From NCBI RefSeq assembly GCF_036075115.1, contig NZ_CP107958.1, positions 2,356,001 to 2,420,000 on the forward strand: a stretch of DNA of 64,000 nt, written 5' to 3'. The notes under the pieces were generated by a model. That model was not told the origin of the DNA. It did not search any database and saw nothing but the letters and a program-made list of their open reading frames with translations. The position numbers were made by a program, and so were the translations under genes. Positions 35,877-45,332 of the stretch are shown piece by piece. Every line of letters begins with the position of its first letter. The first letter of the stretch is position 1. Source of the stretch: Streptomyces sp. NBC_00377. GTDB taxonomy: Bacteria; Actinomycetota; Actinomycetes; Streptomycetales; Streptomycetaceae.

Positions 35877-36853
35877 ACGAGGTCCACCCTGTCGTCGGGG
35901 ACGAGACGTCGCTGCACCCAGGTCACCAGCAGGATGATCAGCAGCAGCACGACCGCCGCGGCCGAGGCGAGTCCCGTCTTGTTGAACCGGAAGGCCAGCT
36001 TCACGGTCTGGATCACGAACGTCTCGGTGCCGGTCGCCCCGCCGGTCATGATGTACGGGATCTCGAAGGCCGAGAGGGAGCCGGAGACGGACAGGATCAC
36101 CGTCAGGGTCAGCACCGGCTTGATGCCGGGCAGGATGATGTGGCGGAACTGGTGCCACCGGCCGGCGCCGTCCAGTTCGGCCGCCTCATAGAGCTCCCCC
36201 GGGACGGACTGGATCGCGCCGAGGAACAGGACGAAGTTCATGCCGAGGTAGCGCCAGATCGAGACGCCCGCCAGGGAGACGTTCGCCGAGACCGGGGTGC
36301 CGAGCCACGCGTGGTCGGTGTGGTACCCGAAGAGGCCGAGCACCGTGTCGAAGGTCCCGCCGTCCTGGAAGAAGTAGAGGAAGACGAAACCGATGGCCAC
36401 CCCGTTGACCAGGGACGGGAAGAACAGCACGCCTTTGAAGAAGGTGCGGAAGCGGATGTCGAAACTCAGGATGGTCGCGAAGTACAGCGCGGCGGCGATC
36501 TGGACCACCGAGGCGGCCAGGTAGTAGCCGCTGACCCAGAACACCTGGAAGAGATCCTCCCTGGTGAAGATCTCGGCGTAGTTCTCGGCGCCGGTGTAGT
36601 GCAGGTCGGGGCTCACCCCGTCCCAGTCGGTGAAGCTGTACGCCACCATGTTGGCGATCGGCGCGTAGGTGAACGTGATCAGCAGGGTGAGCGGGGCGAG
36701 CAGGAACAGCCAGGGGGTCAGCAGCCGCCAGGTGCGCGCGCGGCGCGGGGCCGGTGCGGGAGCGGGAGCGGCGTCCTTCGCAGACGGTCTCCCCGTCCCG
36801 GTGGCCGTCTGCCCGGCGCGGGGCGACGGGGGGTGCGTGTGCGCGTGCGCCAT
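35873..36853 (-). CDS. Sugar ABC transporter permease (MalF type)
   Basis: 326 aa. A Pro/Ala-rich cytoplasmic N terminus of about 40 residues precedes six membrane segments. The EAA motif reads ELYEAAELDGAGRWHQFRHI. Its ATG shares a base with the binding-protein stop (TGATG), and its end overlaps the next permease, so all three genes are translationally coupled. Confidence 0.88.
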   Translation of the reverse strand: MAHAHTHPPSPRAGQTATGTGRPSAKDAAPAPAPAPRRARTWRLLTPWLFLLAPLTLLITFTYAPIANMVAYSFTDWDGVSPDLHYTGAENYAEIFTREDLFQVFWVSGYYLAASVVQIAAALYFATILSFDIRFRTFFKGVLFFPSLVNGVAIGFVFLYFFQDGGTFDTVLGLFGYHTDHAWLGTPVSANVSLAGVSIWRYLGMNFVLFLGAIQSVPGELYEAAELDGAGRWHQFRHIILPGIKPVLTLTVILSVSGSLSAFEIPYIMTGGATGTETFVIQTVKLAFRFNKTGLASAAAVVLLLIILLVTWVQRRLVPDDRVDLV

Positions 36854-38172
36854 CAGTCGCTCACGTCCGCTTGCGTCTCGGTCCACTTCTCGCCGAGGCC
36901 GCCGAGGAAGTCGTCCAGGCTGCCCTTCTTGGCGCCGCGTGCGAGATCGACCAGGTCCTGGCGGTACTCGGGCTTGTAGATGCCGATCTCGGACCGGTCG
37001 TCGATCAGCTTGACCCGGGCGCCCGCCGAGTCGTCGAGCTCGATGAGCTTGACGCCGGCCTCCTCGTACGGCTTGAGCACCTCGGGCATGGCCGCGTTCT
37101 TGAGCGGGGAGATCGCCAGGTTGTCCTTGTCGTAGCCGGACTTGTCGGTGAACCAGTCGATCCAGGCGCGGGCCGCCTCCTTGTGCGGGGAGTGGACGTT
37201 CACGGCCTGGTTGTAGTCGGGCCCGACGGTCGCGCAGAACGTGCCGTCCGTCCGGGTGGGGAACGGCATGAAACCGATGTCGTCCGGGTTCACGCCGGCC
37301 TTCCTCGCGGCGTCCTGGAACTGGATGATCGCCCAGGTGCCGAGCCACTGCGTGGCGATCTCGCCCTTGGCCGTCCGGGGCTTGGACTGCTCCCAGTTGC
37401 TGGTCGTGGGGTCCTTCTCGGCGAGGCCCTGCTTGACGATGTCGTACAGCAGCGTGTCCCCGACGCGCAGGTCGGCGCCCTGGGCCCACGGGTCGCCCTC
37501 GGCGAGTTTCGTGGTCGCCTGCGGGTCGCAGTGCACCGCGCCGTCGACGTACGTCCACGAGGTCAGCGGCCACTGCGCGGCGAAGTTGGTGTAGTACGGC
37601 ACCGCGTCGGTCTTCGCCTTGATCGCCTTCAGGTCGGCGAGGAACTCGGCCGGGCTGGTGGGCCATCGGGTGACCCCCGCCTGTTTCCAGACCCGCTTGT
37701 TGTAGACGAAGCCCGGCATCACGCCGACCGGACTCTGTCCGTAGACCTTGCCGTCGACGGTGGTGAAGTCGGTGAACCGGTACTTCTTGCCGCGTTCGGC
37801 GGCGGTGCCCAGGGAGGCGAAGAACTTCGGGTAGTCGTCCTTCTTGATGACCGCCGGGATCAGCAGGACATCGCCGTAGTCGTCGGTGTTCATGCGGATC
37901 TTGATCTCGGCCTCGTAGTCGGTGAGGGCCTGGAACTCCACCTTGACCTTGGGATAGGTCCTGTTGAACTCGGCGGCGTACTTCTTCATCGTGCCGTCCT
38001 GCACGAGGTCGGTGCGCACGGTGAGGACCGTGATGGTGCCGCCGACCTTCGACGGGTCGTCGGGAGCTTCGGCTTCCGCGCCCTTCGCGCTGCCTCCGGT
38101 GCCGGTGCAGCCCGGGAGCAGCAGGGCGGCTCCCGTGACCGTGGTGAGGAGCAGGACTGTACGGCGGTTCAT
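36853..38172 (-). CDS. Sugar ABC transporter solute-binding lipoprotein
   Basis: 439 aa. A signal peptide with lipobox LLPGC is followed by a family 1 binding-protein fold with the usual YKPEYRQDL-type C terminus and many aromatic residues suited to sugar stacking. ATG 38172 is chosen over ATG 38178 because GGAAG is then eight bases upstream. Its gene heads an importer operon that diverges from beta-mannosidase and is probably controlled by the LacI regulator at 40787. Confidence 0.88.
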   Translation of the reverse strand: MNRRTVLLLTTVTGAALLLPGCTGTGGSAKGAEAEAPDDPSKVGGTITVLTVRTDLVQDGTMKKYAAEFNRTYPKVKVEFQALTDYEAEIKIRMNTDDYGDVLLIPAVIKKDDYPKFFASLGTAAERGKKYRFTDFTTVDGKVYGQSPVGVMPGFVYNKRVWKQAGVTRWPTSPAEFLADLKAIKAKTDAVPYYTNFAAQWPLTSWTYVDGAVHCDPQATTKLAEGDPWAQGADLRVGDTLLYDIVKQGLAEKDPTTSNWEQSKPRTAKGEIATQWLGTWAIIQFQDAARKAGVNPDDIGFMPFPTRTDGTFCATVGPDYNQAVNVHSPHKEAARAWIDWFTDKSGYDKDNLAISPLKNAAMPEVLKPYEEAGVKLIELDDSAGARVKLIDDRSEIGIYKPEYRQDLVDLARGAKKGSLDDFLGGLGEKWTETQADVSD

Positions 38173-38247
38173 GTGCATCACTTCCGTTCTCGGGATGTTT
38201 CTCGGGACGGACGAGCACGTGCGGGTCGGTCGGGTGCTTGTGGGTCC

Positions 38248-38283
38248 GTCGGGCACGAGCGGGTCGGTCGGGCACGAGCGGGT
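38248..38283 (+). repeat. Two 17-bp direct repeats
   Basis: GTCGGGCACGAGCGGGT occurs at 38248-38264 and 38267-38283, a 19-bp period, with a degraded copy to the left. It lies in the leader of the binding-protein gene. Confidence 0.7.
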
Positions 38284-38300
38284 TGGCTGATTCGGCACTC

Positions 38301-38314
38301 TGGCAGCGCTTTCC
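38301..38314. promoter_or_regulatory. LacI-family operator candidate
   Basis: TGGCAGCGCTTTCC contains the AGCGCT centre of LacI/GalR operators with partly symmetric flanks. It lies between the divergent importer and beta-mannosidase genes, where the LacI-type regulator encoded downstream could control both. ACCGGT-centred motifs at about 38318 and 38374 offer a second candidate. Confidence 0.45.
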
Positions 38315-38393
38315 TCAACCGGTAAAGTCCGATTCCCGCCAACGATGGACAACTGGCGCTCAGTTGTGGGCTTGACCGGTTTAGGGAGTGCAC

Positions 38394-40790
38394 ATGCTGG
38401 AGGCCTCACCGCTCAACGACGGATGGAATCTGCGGCACGAAGGGACGTCACTCCCGGCCGGGGTGCCGGGCTGTGTGCACACCGATCTGCTCGCCGCCGG
38501 GGTGATCCCGGACCCGTTCCTCGGCCGGGCCGAGAACGAGGTCGCGTGGGTGGGGCGGCGCGAGTGGACGTACGAGCGGGAACTGCCGGCCGTGCCGTCC
38601 GGGCACGAGCAGACCGACCTGGTCTTCGACGGGCTCGACACGGTCGCGGAGATCACGCTGGCCGGGCAGCTGCTCGGCCGGGTGCGGAACATGCACCGCT
38701 CCTACCGCTTCGACGTGACGGGCCTCGAAGGCCCGCTGTCCGTCCGGTTCGTCTCCGCCTACGCCGAGGCGGAGGCCGTCCGCGGAAGGGTCGGCGAGCG
38801 TCCGGCTGCCTACACCGAGCCCTACCAGTACCTCCGCAAGATGGCGTGCTCGTTCGGCTGGGACTGGGGTCCCACCCTGGTGACGGCCGGCATCTGGCGG
38901 CCGGTGCGGGTGGAGCGCTGGTCGACGGCACGGCTGGCGCGGGTGCGTCCGCTGGTGACCGTCGAGCGGGGCACCGGAGTCGTCGAGTTGCGGGTGGACG
39001 TGGAGCGGACCCGGGTGGAGGCCGGGCTGACGCTCCAGGCCCGGGTGGGGGGCCGGACGGTGCGCGGCGAGGTGACGGGCGCGGGCGGTGCCGTCCGGGT
39101 CGAGGTGCCGGACGCGGAGCTCTGGTGGCCGCGCGGATACGGGGAACAGCGATTGTACGAAGTCGAGTTGACCCTGCTGCACGGGAGTTCGCCGCTCGAC
39201 GTGTGGCGGCGGCGCGTGGGCTTCCGCAGCGTCGGACTGGACACCTCGGCGGACGCGCACGGGAGCGGGTTCACCCTGGTCGTCAACGGGGAGCGGCTGT
39301 TCGCCCGGGGCGTGAACTGGATCCCGGACGACGTGTTCCTGTCCCGGGTGACCCGGGAGCGCTACCGGAGGCGGCTGCGCCAGGCGGCGGACGCCGGCGT
39401 CGACCTGGTCCGGGTCTGGGGCGGCGGTGTCTACGAGAGCGAGGACTTCTACGACGCCTGCGACGAACTGGGGCTGCTGGTGTGGCAGGACTTCCCCTTC
39501 GCGTGCGCGGCCTACCCGGAGGAGCAGCCGCTGCGGGGCGAGGTGGAGGCGGAGGCCCGGGAGAACGTCGTACGGCTGATGCCGCATCCGTCGCTGGTGC
39601 TGTGGAACGGCAACAACGAGAACCTGTGGGGGTTCAGGGACTGGGGGTGGGAGGAGCGGCTCGGCGGGGACTCCTGGGGCGAGGGGTACTACCTGGGCGT
39701 GCTGCCCCGGGTCGTCGGGGAGCTGGATCCGACGCGGCCGTACACGGCGGGCAGCCCGTGGTCGGGGTCGTGGAGGCATCATCCCAATGACCCGGCCCAC
39801 GGGACGCATCACTCGTGGGAGGTGTGGAACCGGCGGGACTACGCCGAGTACCGGGGCGAAGTTCCGCGGTTCGTGGCCGAGTTCGGCTGGCAGGCGCCGC
39901 CCGCCCATGCCACGCTGCGGCGGGCGCTGCCGGGTGAGGAGCTCTCGGCGGACTCCCCCGGCATGCTGCACCACCAGAAGGCGCAGGACGGCAACGGCAA
40001 GCTGGCACGCGGGCTCGCCCGTCACTTCGCCGTGCCCGACGGCGACTTCGACCGGTGGCACTACCTCACGCAGGTCAACCAGGCGCGGGCCGTGGCGACC
40101 GGGATCGAGCACTGGCGGTCACGGTGGCCGGTCTGCGCGGGCACGATCGTCTGGCAGCTGAACGACTGCTGGCCGGTGACGTCCTGGGCGGCGATCGACG
40201 GCGATGGAAGGGAGAAACCGCTCTACCACGAGCTGCGGCGGCTGTACGCGGATCGACTGCTGACCCTGCAACCGCGCGGGGAGGGGCTGGTGCTGGCCGC
40301 CGTCAACCAGTCGGGGCAACCGTGGTCGGGCACGCTGTCGTTGCGGCGGGTGTCGGTGGAGGGAGAGGTGATCGGCGCGGCGAGCGTGGAACTCGCGGTC
40401 GGCGCACGGCTGGTGGGCGAGGTGCGGGTGCCGCCCGAGCTGGAGCCGGCCGGGGCGAAGGAGTTCCTGGTGGCCGACGCGTGGGGGGCAGCCGGACCGG
40501 CCGGGGGTGGGCTGCGGGCGGTGTACTTCCCGGTGCCGGACCGTGAGATCCCGTATCCGCAGCCGCGGTTCGAGGTGGCCGTGGCACCGGGGAGCGTCAC
40601 GGTCACGGCCCGCACCCTCGTCCGGGATCTGCTGCTCCAGGCCGACCGGCTGGATCCGGGGGCGCGGGCCGACCGGGGGCTCGTGACGCTGCTGCCCGGG
40701 GAACGCGTGACCATCGGGGTGGAGGGCTGGGAGACTCCCGATGCCGCCGCCGCCCGGGCCGCGCTGTACTGCCAGGAGCCCGCTCGATGA
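38394..40790 (+). CDS. Beta-mannosidase (glycoside hydrolase family 2)
   Basis: 798 aa with no signal peptide, so cytoplasmic. An N-terminal sugar-binding domain (GWNLRHEGTS, AGVPGCVHTDLL) and an immunoglobulin-like domain precede the TIM barrel. The acid/base is E409 in WNGNNEN and the nucleophile E496 in FVAEFGWQAP. SFGWDWGP and ARGVNWIPDD are typical of mannosidase-type GH2 enzymes. It should release mannose from beta-mannosides brought in by the divergent importer. AGGGAG lies six bases before the ATG, and its stop overlaps the LacI gene. Confidence 0.9.
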   Translation: MLEASPLNDGWNLRHEGTSLPAGVPGCVHTDLLAAGVIPDPFLGRAENEVAWVGRREWTYERELPAVPSGHEQTDLVFDGLDTVAEITLAGQLLGRVRNMHRSYRFDVTGLEGPLSVRFVSAYAEAEAVRGRVGERPAAYTEPYQYLRKMACSFGWDWGPTLVTAGIWRPVRVERWSTARLARVRPLVTVERGTGVVELRVDVERTRVEAGLTLQARVGGRTVRGEVTGAGGAVRVEVPDAELWWPRGYGEQRLYEVELTLLHGSSPLDVWRRRVGFRSVGLDTSADAHGSGFTLVVNGERLFARGVNWIPDDVFLSRVTRERYRRRLRQAADAGVDLVRVWGGGVYESEDFYDACDELGLLVWQDFPFACAAYPEEQPLRGEVEAEARENVVRLMPHPSLVLWNGNNENLWGFRDWGWEERLGGDSWGEGYYLGVLPRVVGELDPTRPYTAGSPWSGSWRHHPNDPAHGTHHSWEVWNRRDYAEYRGEVPRFVAEFGWQAPPAHATLRRALPGEELSADSPGMLHHQKAQDGNGKLARGLARHFAVPDGDFDRWHYLTQVNQARAVATGIEHWRSRWPVCAGTIVWQLNDCWPVTSWAAIDGDGREKPLYHELRRLYADRLLTLQPRGEGLVLAAVNQSGQPWSGTLSLRRVSVEGEVIGAASVELAVGARLVGEVRVPPELEPAGAKEFLVADAWGAAGPAGGGLRAVYFPVPDREIPYPQPRFEVAVAPGSVTVTARTLVRDLLLQADRLDPGARADRGLVTLLPGERVTIGVEGWETPDAAAARAALYCQEPAR

Positions 40791-41836
40791 CAGCGTCCCC
40801 CTCGCCCCGCGTCACCATCAAGGATGTCGCGGCCCGTGCCGGCGTCTCCAAGGGCGCCGTGTCGCTCGCCTTCAACCACAAGCCGGGGCTGGCGGAGGCG
40901 ACCCGGGACCGGATCTTCGCGGCGGCGCGGGAGCTGGGCTGGGAACCCAACCTCACGGCACGCTCGCTGTCGAGCTCGCGGGTGGACGTGGTGGGGCTCG
41001 CGATCTGCCGGCCGGCGCGGATGCTGGGTCTGGAACCGTTCTACATGGAGTTCGTCTCCGGGGTGGAGAGCGTGCTCACCGAGCACTCCTGTTCGCTGCT
41101 GCTCCGGCTGGTGCGTACCGTCGAGGAGGAGGCCGGGCTCCTGGAGTCGTGGTGGCGGGGTCGGCAGATCGGCGGGTCGATCCTCGTCGACTTCCGGGCC
41201 GACGATCCCCGGGTGGCCGTGGCCGAGCGGCTGGGGATGCCGGTGGTCGCGGTGGGGCACCCCTCGCTGACCGGCGGCCTGACGTCCGTGTGGACGGACG
41301 ACGCCACGGCGGTGACCGAGGCGGTCCGCTATCTGGCGGCGCTCGGGCACCGGCGGATAGCGAGGGTCGGAGGCGCGGCCGCGCTCGGGCACACGACGAT
41401 ACGGACGGCGGCCTTCGACGCGGCGGCGCGGACCCTGGGGCTGGCCGGTGCGTGGCAGGTCGCGACGGACTACTCCGGGGAGGCGGGCGCGCGGGCGACC
41501 CGGTCGATGCTGACCGCCGCCGCGGCCGACCGGCCGACGGCGATCGTCTACGACAACGACATCATGGCGGTGGCCGGGCTCGCCGTGGCGGCCGAGATGG
41601 GTCTCGGCGTGCCGGGCGATGTCTCCCTCCTCGCCTGGGACGACTCCCAGCTATGCCGGCTGACCCATCCGACGCTCTCCGCGATGAGCCATGACGTGCA
41701 CGGATTCGGCGCGGAGGCGGCGCGGACGCTGTTCGGCGTGATCACCGGGCCTGGTCCCGGATCGCGGCCGGTGCCGACTCCCGTACTGACCCCGCGGGGC
41801 TCGACGGCGCCGCCACGGGGCCGAGCGCGGGAGTGA
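40787..41836 (+). CDS. LacI-family transcriptional regulator
   Basis: 349 aa, starting in the mannosidase stop (ATGA). The N-terminal helix-turn-helix reads VTIKDVAARAGVSKGAVSLAFN with the hinge LSSSRVDVVGL, followed by a periplasmic-binding-type sensor domain. It most likely represses the importer and mannosidase until a mannoside is present. A LacI-like operator is found between those divergent genes. Confidence 0.92.
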   Translation: MTASPSPRVTIKDVAARAGVSKGAVSLAFNHKPGLAEATRDRIFAAARELGWEPNLTARSLSSSRVDVVGLAICRPARMLGLEPFYMEFVSGVESVLTEHSCSLLLRLVRTVEEEAGLLESWWRGRQIGGSILVDFRADDPRVAVAERLGMPVVAVGHPSLTGGLTSVWTDDATAVTEAVRYLAALGHRRIARVGGAAALGHTTIRTAAFDAAARTLGLAGAWQVATDYSGEAGARATRSMLTAAAADRPTAIVYDNDIMAVAGLAVAAEMGLGVPGDVSLLAWDDSQLCRLTHPTLSAMSHDVHGFGAEAARTLFGVITGPGPGSRPVPTPVLTPRGSTAPPRGRARE

Positions 41837-41869
41837 CCTCTCCCCCGTTCCGGGTGTGACGTTCGCCGC

Positions 41870-41898
41870 TTGGCCCTCCGGGACTGGGCAGCTACGTT
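41870..41898 (+). promoter_or_regulatory. Candidate promoter of the fad operon
   Basis: TTGGCC (41870-41875) and TACGTT (41893-41898) are separated by 17 bp, about 85 bp upstream of the thiolase start. A palindrome lies about 20 bp downstream. Confidence 0.4.
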
Positions 41899-41918
41899 AC
41901 CGATAAGTAGCATGGGTC

Positions 41919-41934
41919 CTGAGCGCGCGCTCAG
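41919..41934. promoter_or_regulatory. 16-bp palindrome, TetR-type operator candidate
   Basis: CTGAGCGCGCGCTCAG is fully symmetric and sits just past the predicted transcription start of the beta-oxidation operon. Fatty-acid genes are often governed by TetR/FadR repressors at such sites. The regulator is not encoded in this window. Confidence 0.4.
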
Positions 41935-41982
41935 CGCTTGCGTGTCGCAGCAGTGCCATCCCGCACCTGGAGGAGAGCCATC

Positions 41983-43209
41983 GTGCCTCGTACCGTCAGG
42001 GACGTCGTCTTCGTCGACGGCGTCCGTACCCCGTTCGGCAAGGCGGGCCCGAAGGGCATCTACCACGAGACCCGCGCCGACGACCTCGTCGTGAAGGCGA
42101 TCCGGGAGCTGCTGCGCCGCAACCCCGGTCTCGACCCGAAGAAGATCGACGAGGTCGCCATCGCCGCGACCACGCAGATCGGCGACCAGGGCCTGACCAT
42201 CGGCCGCACCGCCGGCATCCTGGCCGGTCTGCCGACCTCCGTGCCCGGCTACTCCATCGACCGCATGTGCGCGGGCGCCCTGACGGCCGTCACCTCGGTC
42301 GCCGGTTCCGTCGCCTTCGGCGCCTACGACATCGCCGTCGCCGGTGGTGTCGAGCACATGGGCCGTCACCCGATGGGCGAGGGCGTGGACCCCAACCCGC
42401 GGTTCGTCAGCGAGAAGCTGGTCGACGAGTCCGCCCTGTTCATGGGCATGACCGCCGAGAACCTGCACGACCGCTACCCGCAGATCACCAAGCAGCGCGC
42501 CGACGCATACGCCGTGCGCTCGCAGGAGAAGGCCGCCAAGGCGTACGCCAACGGCAAGATCCAGGCCGACCTCGTACCCGTGTCGGTGCGCCGCACCAAC
42601 CCGGACGCCGGCGAGACGGGCTGGGGCCTGGTCACCGCCGACGAGCCGATGCGCCCGGGGACGACCCTGGAGAACCTCTCCGGTCTGAAGACCCCGTTCC
42701 GCGTCCACGGCCGGGTCACCGCCGGCAACGCGGCCGGTCTGAACGACGGCGCGACGGCCTCCCTCATCGCGTCCGAGGACTTCGCCCGCGAGAACGGCCT
42801 GCCGGTCAAGATGCGCCTCGTCTCGTACTCCTTCGCGGGTGTCGAGCCGGAGGTCATGGGCTACGGCCCGATCCCGGCCACGGAGAAGGCGCTGGCCCAG
42901 GCGGGTCTGTCCATCTCCGACATCGGTCTCTTCGAGATCAACGAGGCCTTCGCCGTCCAGGTCCTGGCCTTCCTCGACCACTACGGCATCGCGGACGACG
43001 ACGAGCGCGTCAACCAGTACGGCGGCGCGATCGCCTTCGGTCACCCGCTCGCCTCCTCCGGCGTCCGTCTGATGACGCAGCTGGCCCGCCAGTTCGAGGA
43101 GCAGCCGCAGGTCCGCTACGGCCTGACCACCATGTGCGTCGGCTTCGGCATGGGCGCGACCGTCATCTGGGAGAACCCGCACTTCGAGTCCGCCGGAGGC
43201 GACAAGTGA
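41983..43209 (+). CDS. fadA: Acetyl-CoA acyltransferase (thiolase)
   Basis: 408 aa, GTG preceded by GGAGGAG. The acyl-accepting cysteine is C96 in SIDRMCAGAL. The GGAIAFGHPLASSG and CVGFGMGATVIWE motifs supply the catalytic histidine and second cysteine. It cleaves 3-ketoacyl-CoA to acetyl-CoA in beta-oxidation. Its stop overlaps the fadB start (GTGA), so the trifunctional pair is translationally coupled. Confidence 0.93.
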   Translation: MPRTVRDVVFVDGVRTPFGKAGPKGIYHETRADDLVVKAIRELLRRNPGLDPKKIDEVAIAATTQIGDQGLTIGRTAGILAGLPTSVPGYSIDRMCAGALTAVTSVAGSVAFGAYDIAVAGGVEHMGRHPMGEGVDPNPRFVSEKLVDESALFMGMTAENLHDRYPQITKQRADAYAVRSQEKAAKAYANGKIQADLVPVSVRRTNPDAGETGWGLVTADEPMRPGTTLENLSGLKTPFRVHGRVTAGNAAGLNDGATASLIASEDFARENGLPVKMRLVSYSFAGVEPEVMGYGPIPATEKALAQAGLSISDIGLFEINEAFAVQVLAFLDHYGIADDDERVNQYGGAIAFGHPLASSGVRLMTQLARQFEEQPQVRYGLTTMCVGFGMGATVIWENPHFESAGGDK

Positions 43210-45332
43210 GCACCACCGAACTCCTGAAGGGCGCGGCCGAGCTGTTCCCGGACGAGGTCGTCACCCAGGCGCACGTCCGTCACCTGGACCTGCCGTTCGG
43301 CGCGGGGCGCTTCGCCCTGATCACGCTGGACAACGGCTTCGACCACACCAAGCCGACCACCTTCGGCCCGCAGTCCCTCGCGAACCTCGACTCCGCGATC
43401 GACCAGGTCGAGAAGGAAGCCTCGGCCGGCGAGATCGTCGGTGTCGGTGTCACCGGCAAGCCGTTCATCTTCGCCGTCGGCGCGGACCTGAAGGGCGTCG
43501 AGCTCCTCAAGGAGCACAAGGACGCGCTCGCCATCGGCAAGGGCGGCCACGAGGTCTTCAAGCGCCTCGCGGGCCTCGCGGTCCCCACCTTCGCGTACTA
43601 CAACGGCGCGGCGATGGGCGGTGGCGTCGAGGTCGGCCTGCACTGCAAGTACCGCACGGTGTCCGCGGCGCTGCCGGCCTTCTCGCTGCCCGAGGTCTTC
43701 CTCGGTCTGGTCCCCGGCTGGGGCGGCTGCACGCTGCTGCCGAACCTGATCGGCGCCGACAAGGCCGTCTCGGTGATCATCGAGAACTCCCTCAACCAGA
43801 ACAAGCAGCTCAAGGGCGTTCAGGTCTACGAGCTGGGCATCGCCGACGCGCTGTTCGAGGGTGCGGACTTCCTGGAGCAGTCGCTGCTCTGGACAGCGTC
43901 CGTCCTCAAGGGCGAGATCGTCGTGGACCGTCCGGTGATCGACCGTGGGGAAGCCTGGGACCAGGCCGTCGCGCGCGGCCGCTTCGTCGCGGACAGCAAG
44001 GTGCACGGCGCGGCCCCGGCCGCCTACCGTGCCCTCGACATCATCGCGGCCGCCAAGAACGGCGACCTCCAGCAGGGCTACGACGCCGAGGACGTGGCGC
44101 TCGCCGACCTGATCATGGGTGGCGAACTGCGCTCCGGCATCTACGCGTTCAACCTGGTGCAGAAGCGCGGCAAGCGCCCGGCCGGAGCCCCGGACAAGTC
44201 CCTGGCGCGTCCGGTCACCAAGGTCGGCGTGGTGGGCGCGGGCCTGATGGCCTCGCAGCTCGCCCTGCTGTTCCTGCGCCGTCTCGAGGTGCCGGTCGTG
44301 CTGACCGACATCGACCAGGAGCGCGTCGACAAGGGTGTGGGCTACGTCCACGCCGAGATCGAGAAGCTGCTCGGCAAGGGCCGCATCAACCAGGACAAGG
44401 CCAACCGCCTCAAGGCGCTGGTGTCCGGTGTGCTGGACAAGGCCGAGGGCTTCGCCGACGCGGACTTCGTCATCGAGGCCGTGTTCGAGGAGATCGGCGT
44501 CAAGCAGCAGGTGTTCGCGGAGGTCGAGGCGGTCGCCCCGGCGCACGCGATCTTCGCCACGAACACCTCCTCGCTGTCGGTCTCCGAGATGGCGTCGAAA
44601 CTGAAGAACCCCGAGCGGGTCGTGGGCTTCCACTTCTTCAACCCGGTCGCGATCCTGCCGCTCCTGGAGATCGTCCGGGGCGAGCAGACCGACGACGCGT
44701 CGCTGGCCACCGCCTTCGCCGTCGCCAAGAAGCTGAAGAAGACGGCGGTCCTGGTGAAGGACGCCCCGGCGTTCGTCGTCAACCGCATCCTCACCCGCTT
44801 CATGGGCGAGGTGCAGAACGTCATCGACGAGGGCACCCCGGTCGAGGTGGCGGAGAAGGCGGTGGAGCCGCTCGGCCTGCCGATGTCCCCGCTGGTCCTC
44901 CTCGAGCTGGTCGGCCCCGCGATCGGTCTGCACGTCTCGGAGACCCTCAACCGGGCCTTCCCGGACCGCTTCACGGTCTCCCCGAACCTCGCGGCCGTCG
45001 TCAAGGCGGGCAAGCGCGGCTTCTACGTCTACGACAGCGGCAGGCCCGAGCTCGACCCCGAGGTCTCCGCGCTGCTGATGCAGGGCGACACCGTCCTGAC
45101 CGAGGAGCAGGTGCGGGCACGCGTGCTGGACGCGGTGGCGCAGGAGATCGGGCTCATGCTCGACGAGGGTGTCGTCGCCGAGGCGCAGGACATCGACCTC
45201 TGCCTGATCACGGGCGCCGGCTGGCCCTTCCACCTGGGCGGCATCACGCCGTACCTGGACCGCGAAGGTGTCTCCGAGCGCGTGAACGGCAAGAAGTTCC
45301 TGGCGCCGGGCGTGGCCTCGGTTCCCGCGTGA
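43206..45332 (+). CDS. fadB: FadB-type enoyl-CoA hydratase / 3-hydroxyacyl-CoA dehydrogenase
   Basis: 708 aa, a two-enzyme fusion. The N-terminal hydratase domain has GAAMGGGVEVGLHC and SLPEVFLGLVPGWGG, with the catalytic glutamate in PEVFLG. The dehydrogenase begins about residue 337 with VGVVGAGLMASQLALLF and contains FFNPVAILPLLEIV and the catalytic histidine in GFHFF. It hydrates enoyl-CoA and oxidises the hydroxyacyl-CoA for the upstream thiolase. GTG start overlaps the fadA stop. Confidence 0.94.
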   Translation: MSTTELLKGAAELFPDEVVTQAHVRHLDLPFGAGRFALITLDNGFDHTKPTTFGPQSLANLDSAIDQVEKEASAGEIVGVGVTGKPFIFAVGADLKGVELLKEHKDALAIGKGGHEVFKRLAGLAVPTFAYYNGAAMGGGVEVGLHCKYRTVSAALPAFSLPEVFLGLVPGWGGCTLLPNLIGADKAVSVIIENSLNQNKQLKGVQVYELGIADALFEGADFLEQSLLWTASVLKGEIVVDRPVIDRGEAWDQAVARGRFVADSKVHGAAPAAYRALDIIAAAKNGDLQQGYDAEDVALADLIMGGELRSGIYAFNLVQKRGKRPAGAPDKSLARPVTKVGVVGAGLMASQLALLFLRRLEVPVVLTDIDQERVDKGVGYVHAEIEKLLGKGRINQDKANRLKALVSGVLDKAEGFADADFVIEAVFEEIGVKQQVFAEVEAVAPAHAIFATNTSSLSVSEMASKLKNPERVVGFHFFNPVAILPLLEIVRGEQTDDASLATAFAVAKKLKKTAVLVKDAPAFVVNRILTRFMGEVQNVIDEGTPVEVAEKAVEPLGLPMSPLVLLELVGPAIGLHVSETLNRAFPDRFTVSPNLAAVVKAGKRGFYVYDSGRPELDPEVSALLMQGDTVLTEEQVRARVLDAVAQEIGLMLDEGVVAEAQDIDLCLITGAGWPFHLGGITPYLDREGVSERVNGKKFLAPGVASVPA

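Noticed and set aside
35873..38275. 800-codon open frame antisense/out of frame across the ABC importer operon
   Set aside because: It covers part of a real permease but its N-terminal half reads the binding-protein gene out of frame with Arg/Pro-rich nonsense; the operon frames have clear domains and coupled starts.
42267..43205. Fusion of thiolase-region sequence to FadB in one long frame
   Set aside because: The upstream 313 codons are out of frame with the thiolase and low in domain signal; GTG 43206 in the thiolase stop is the true start.
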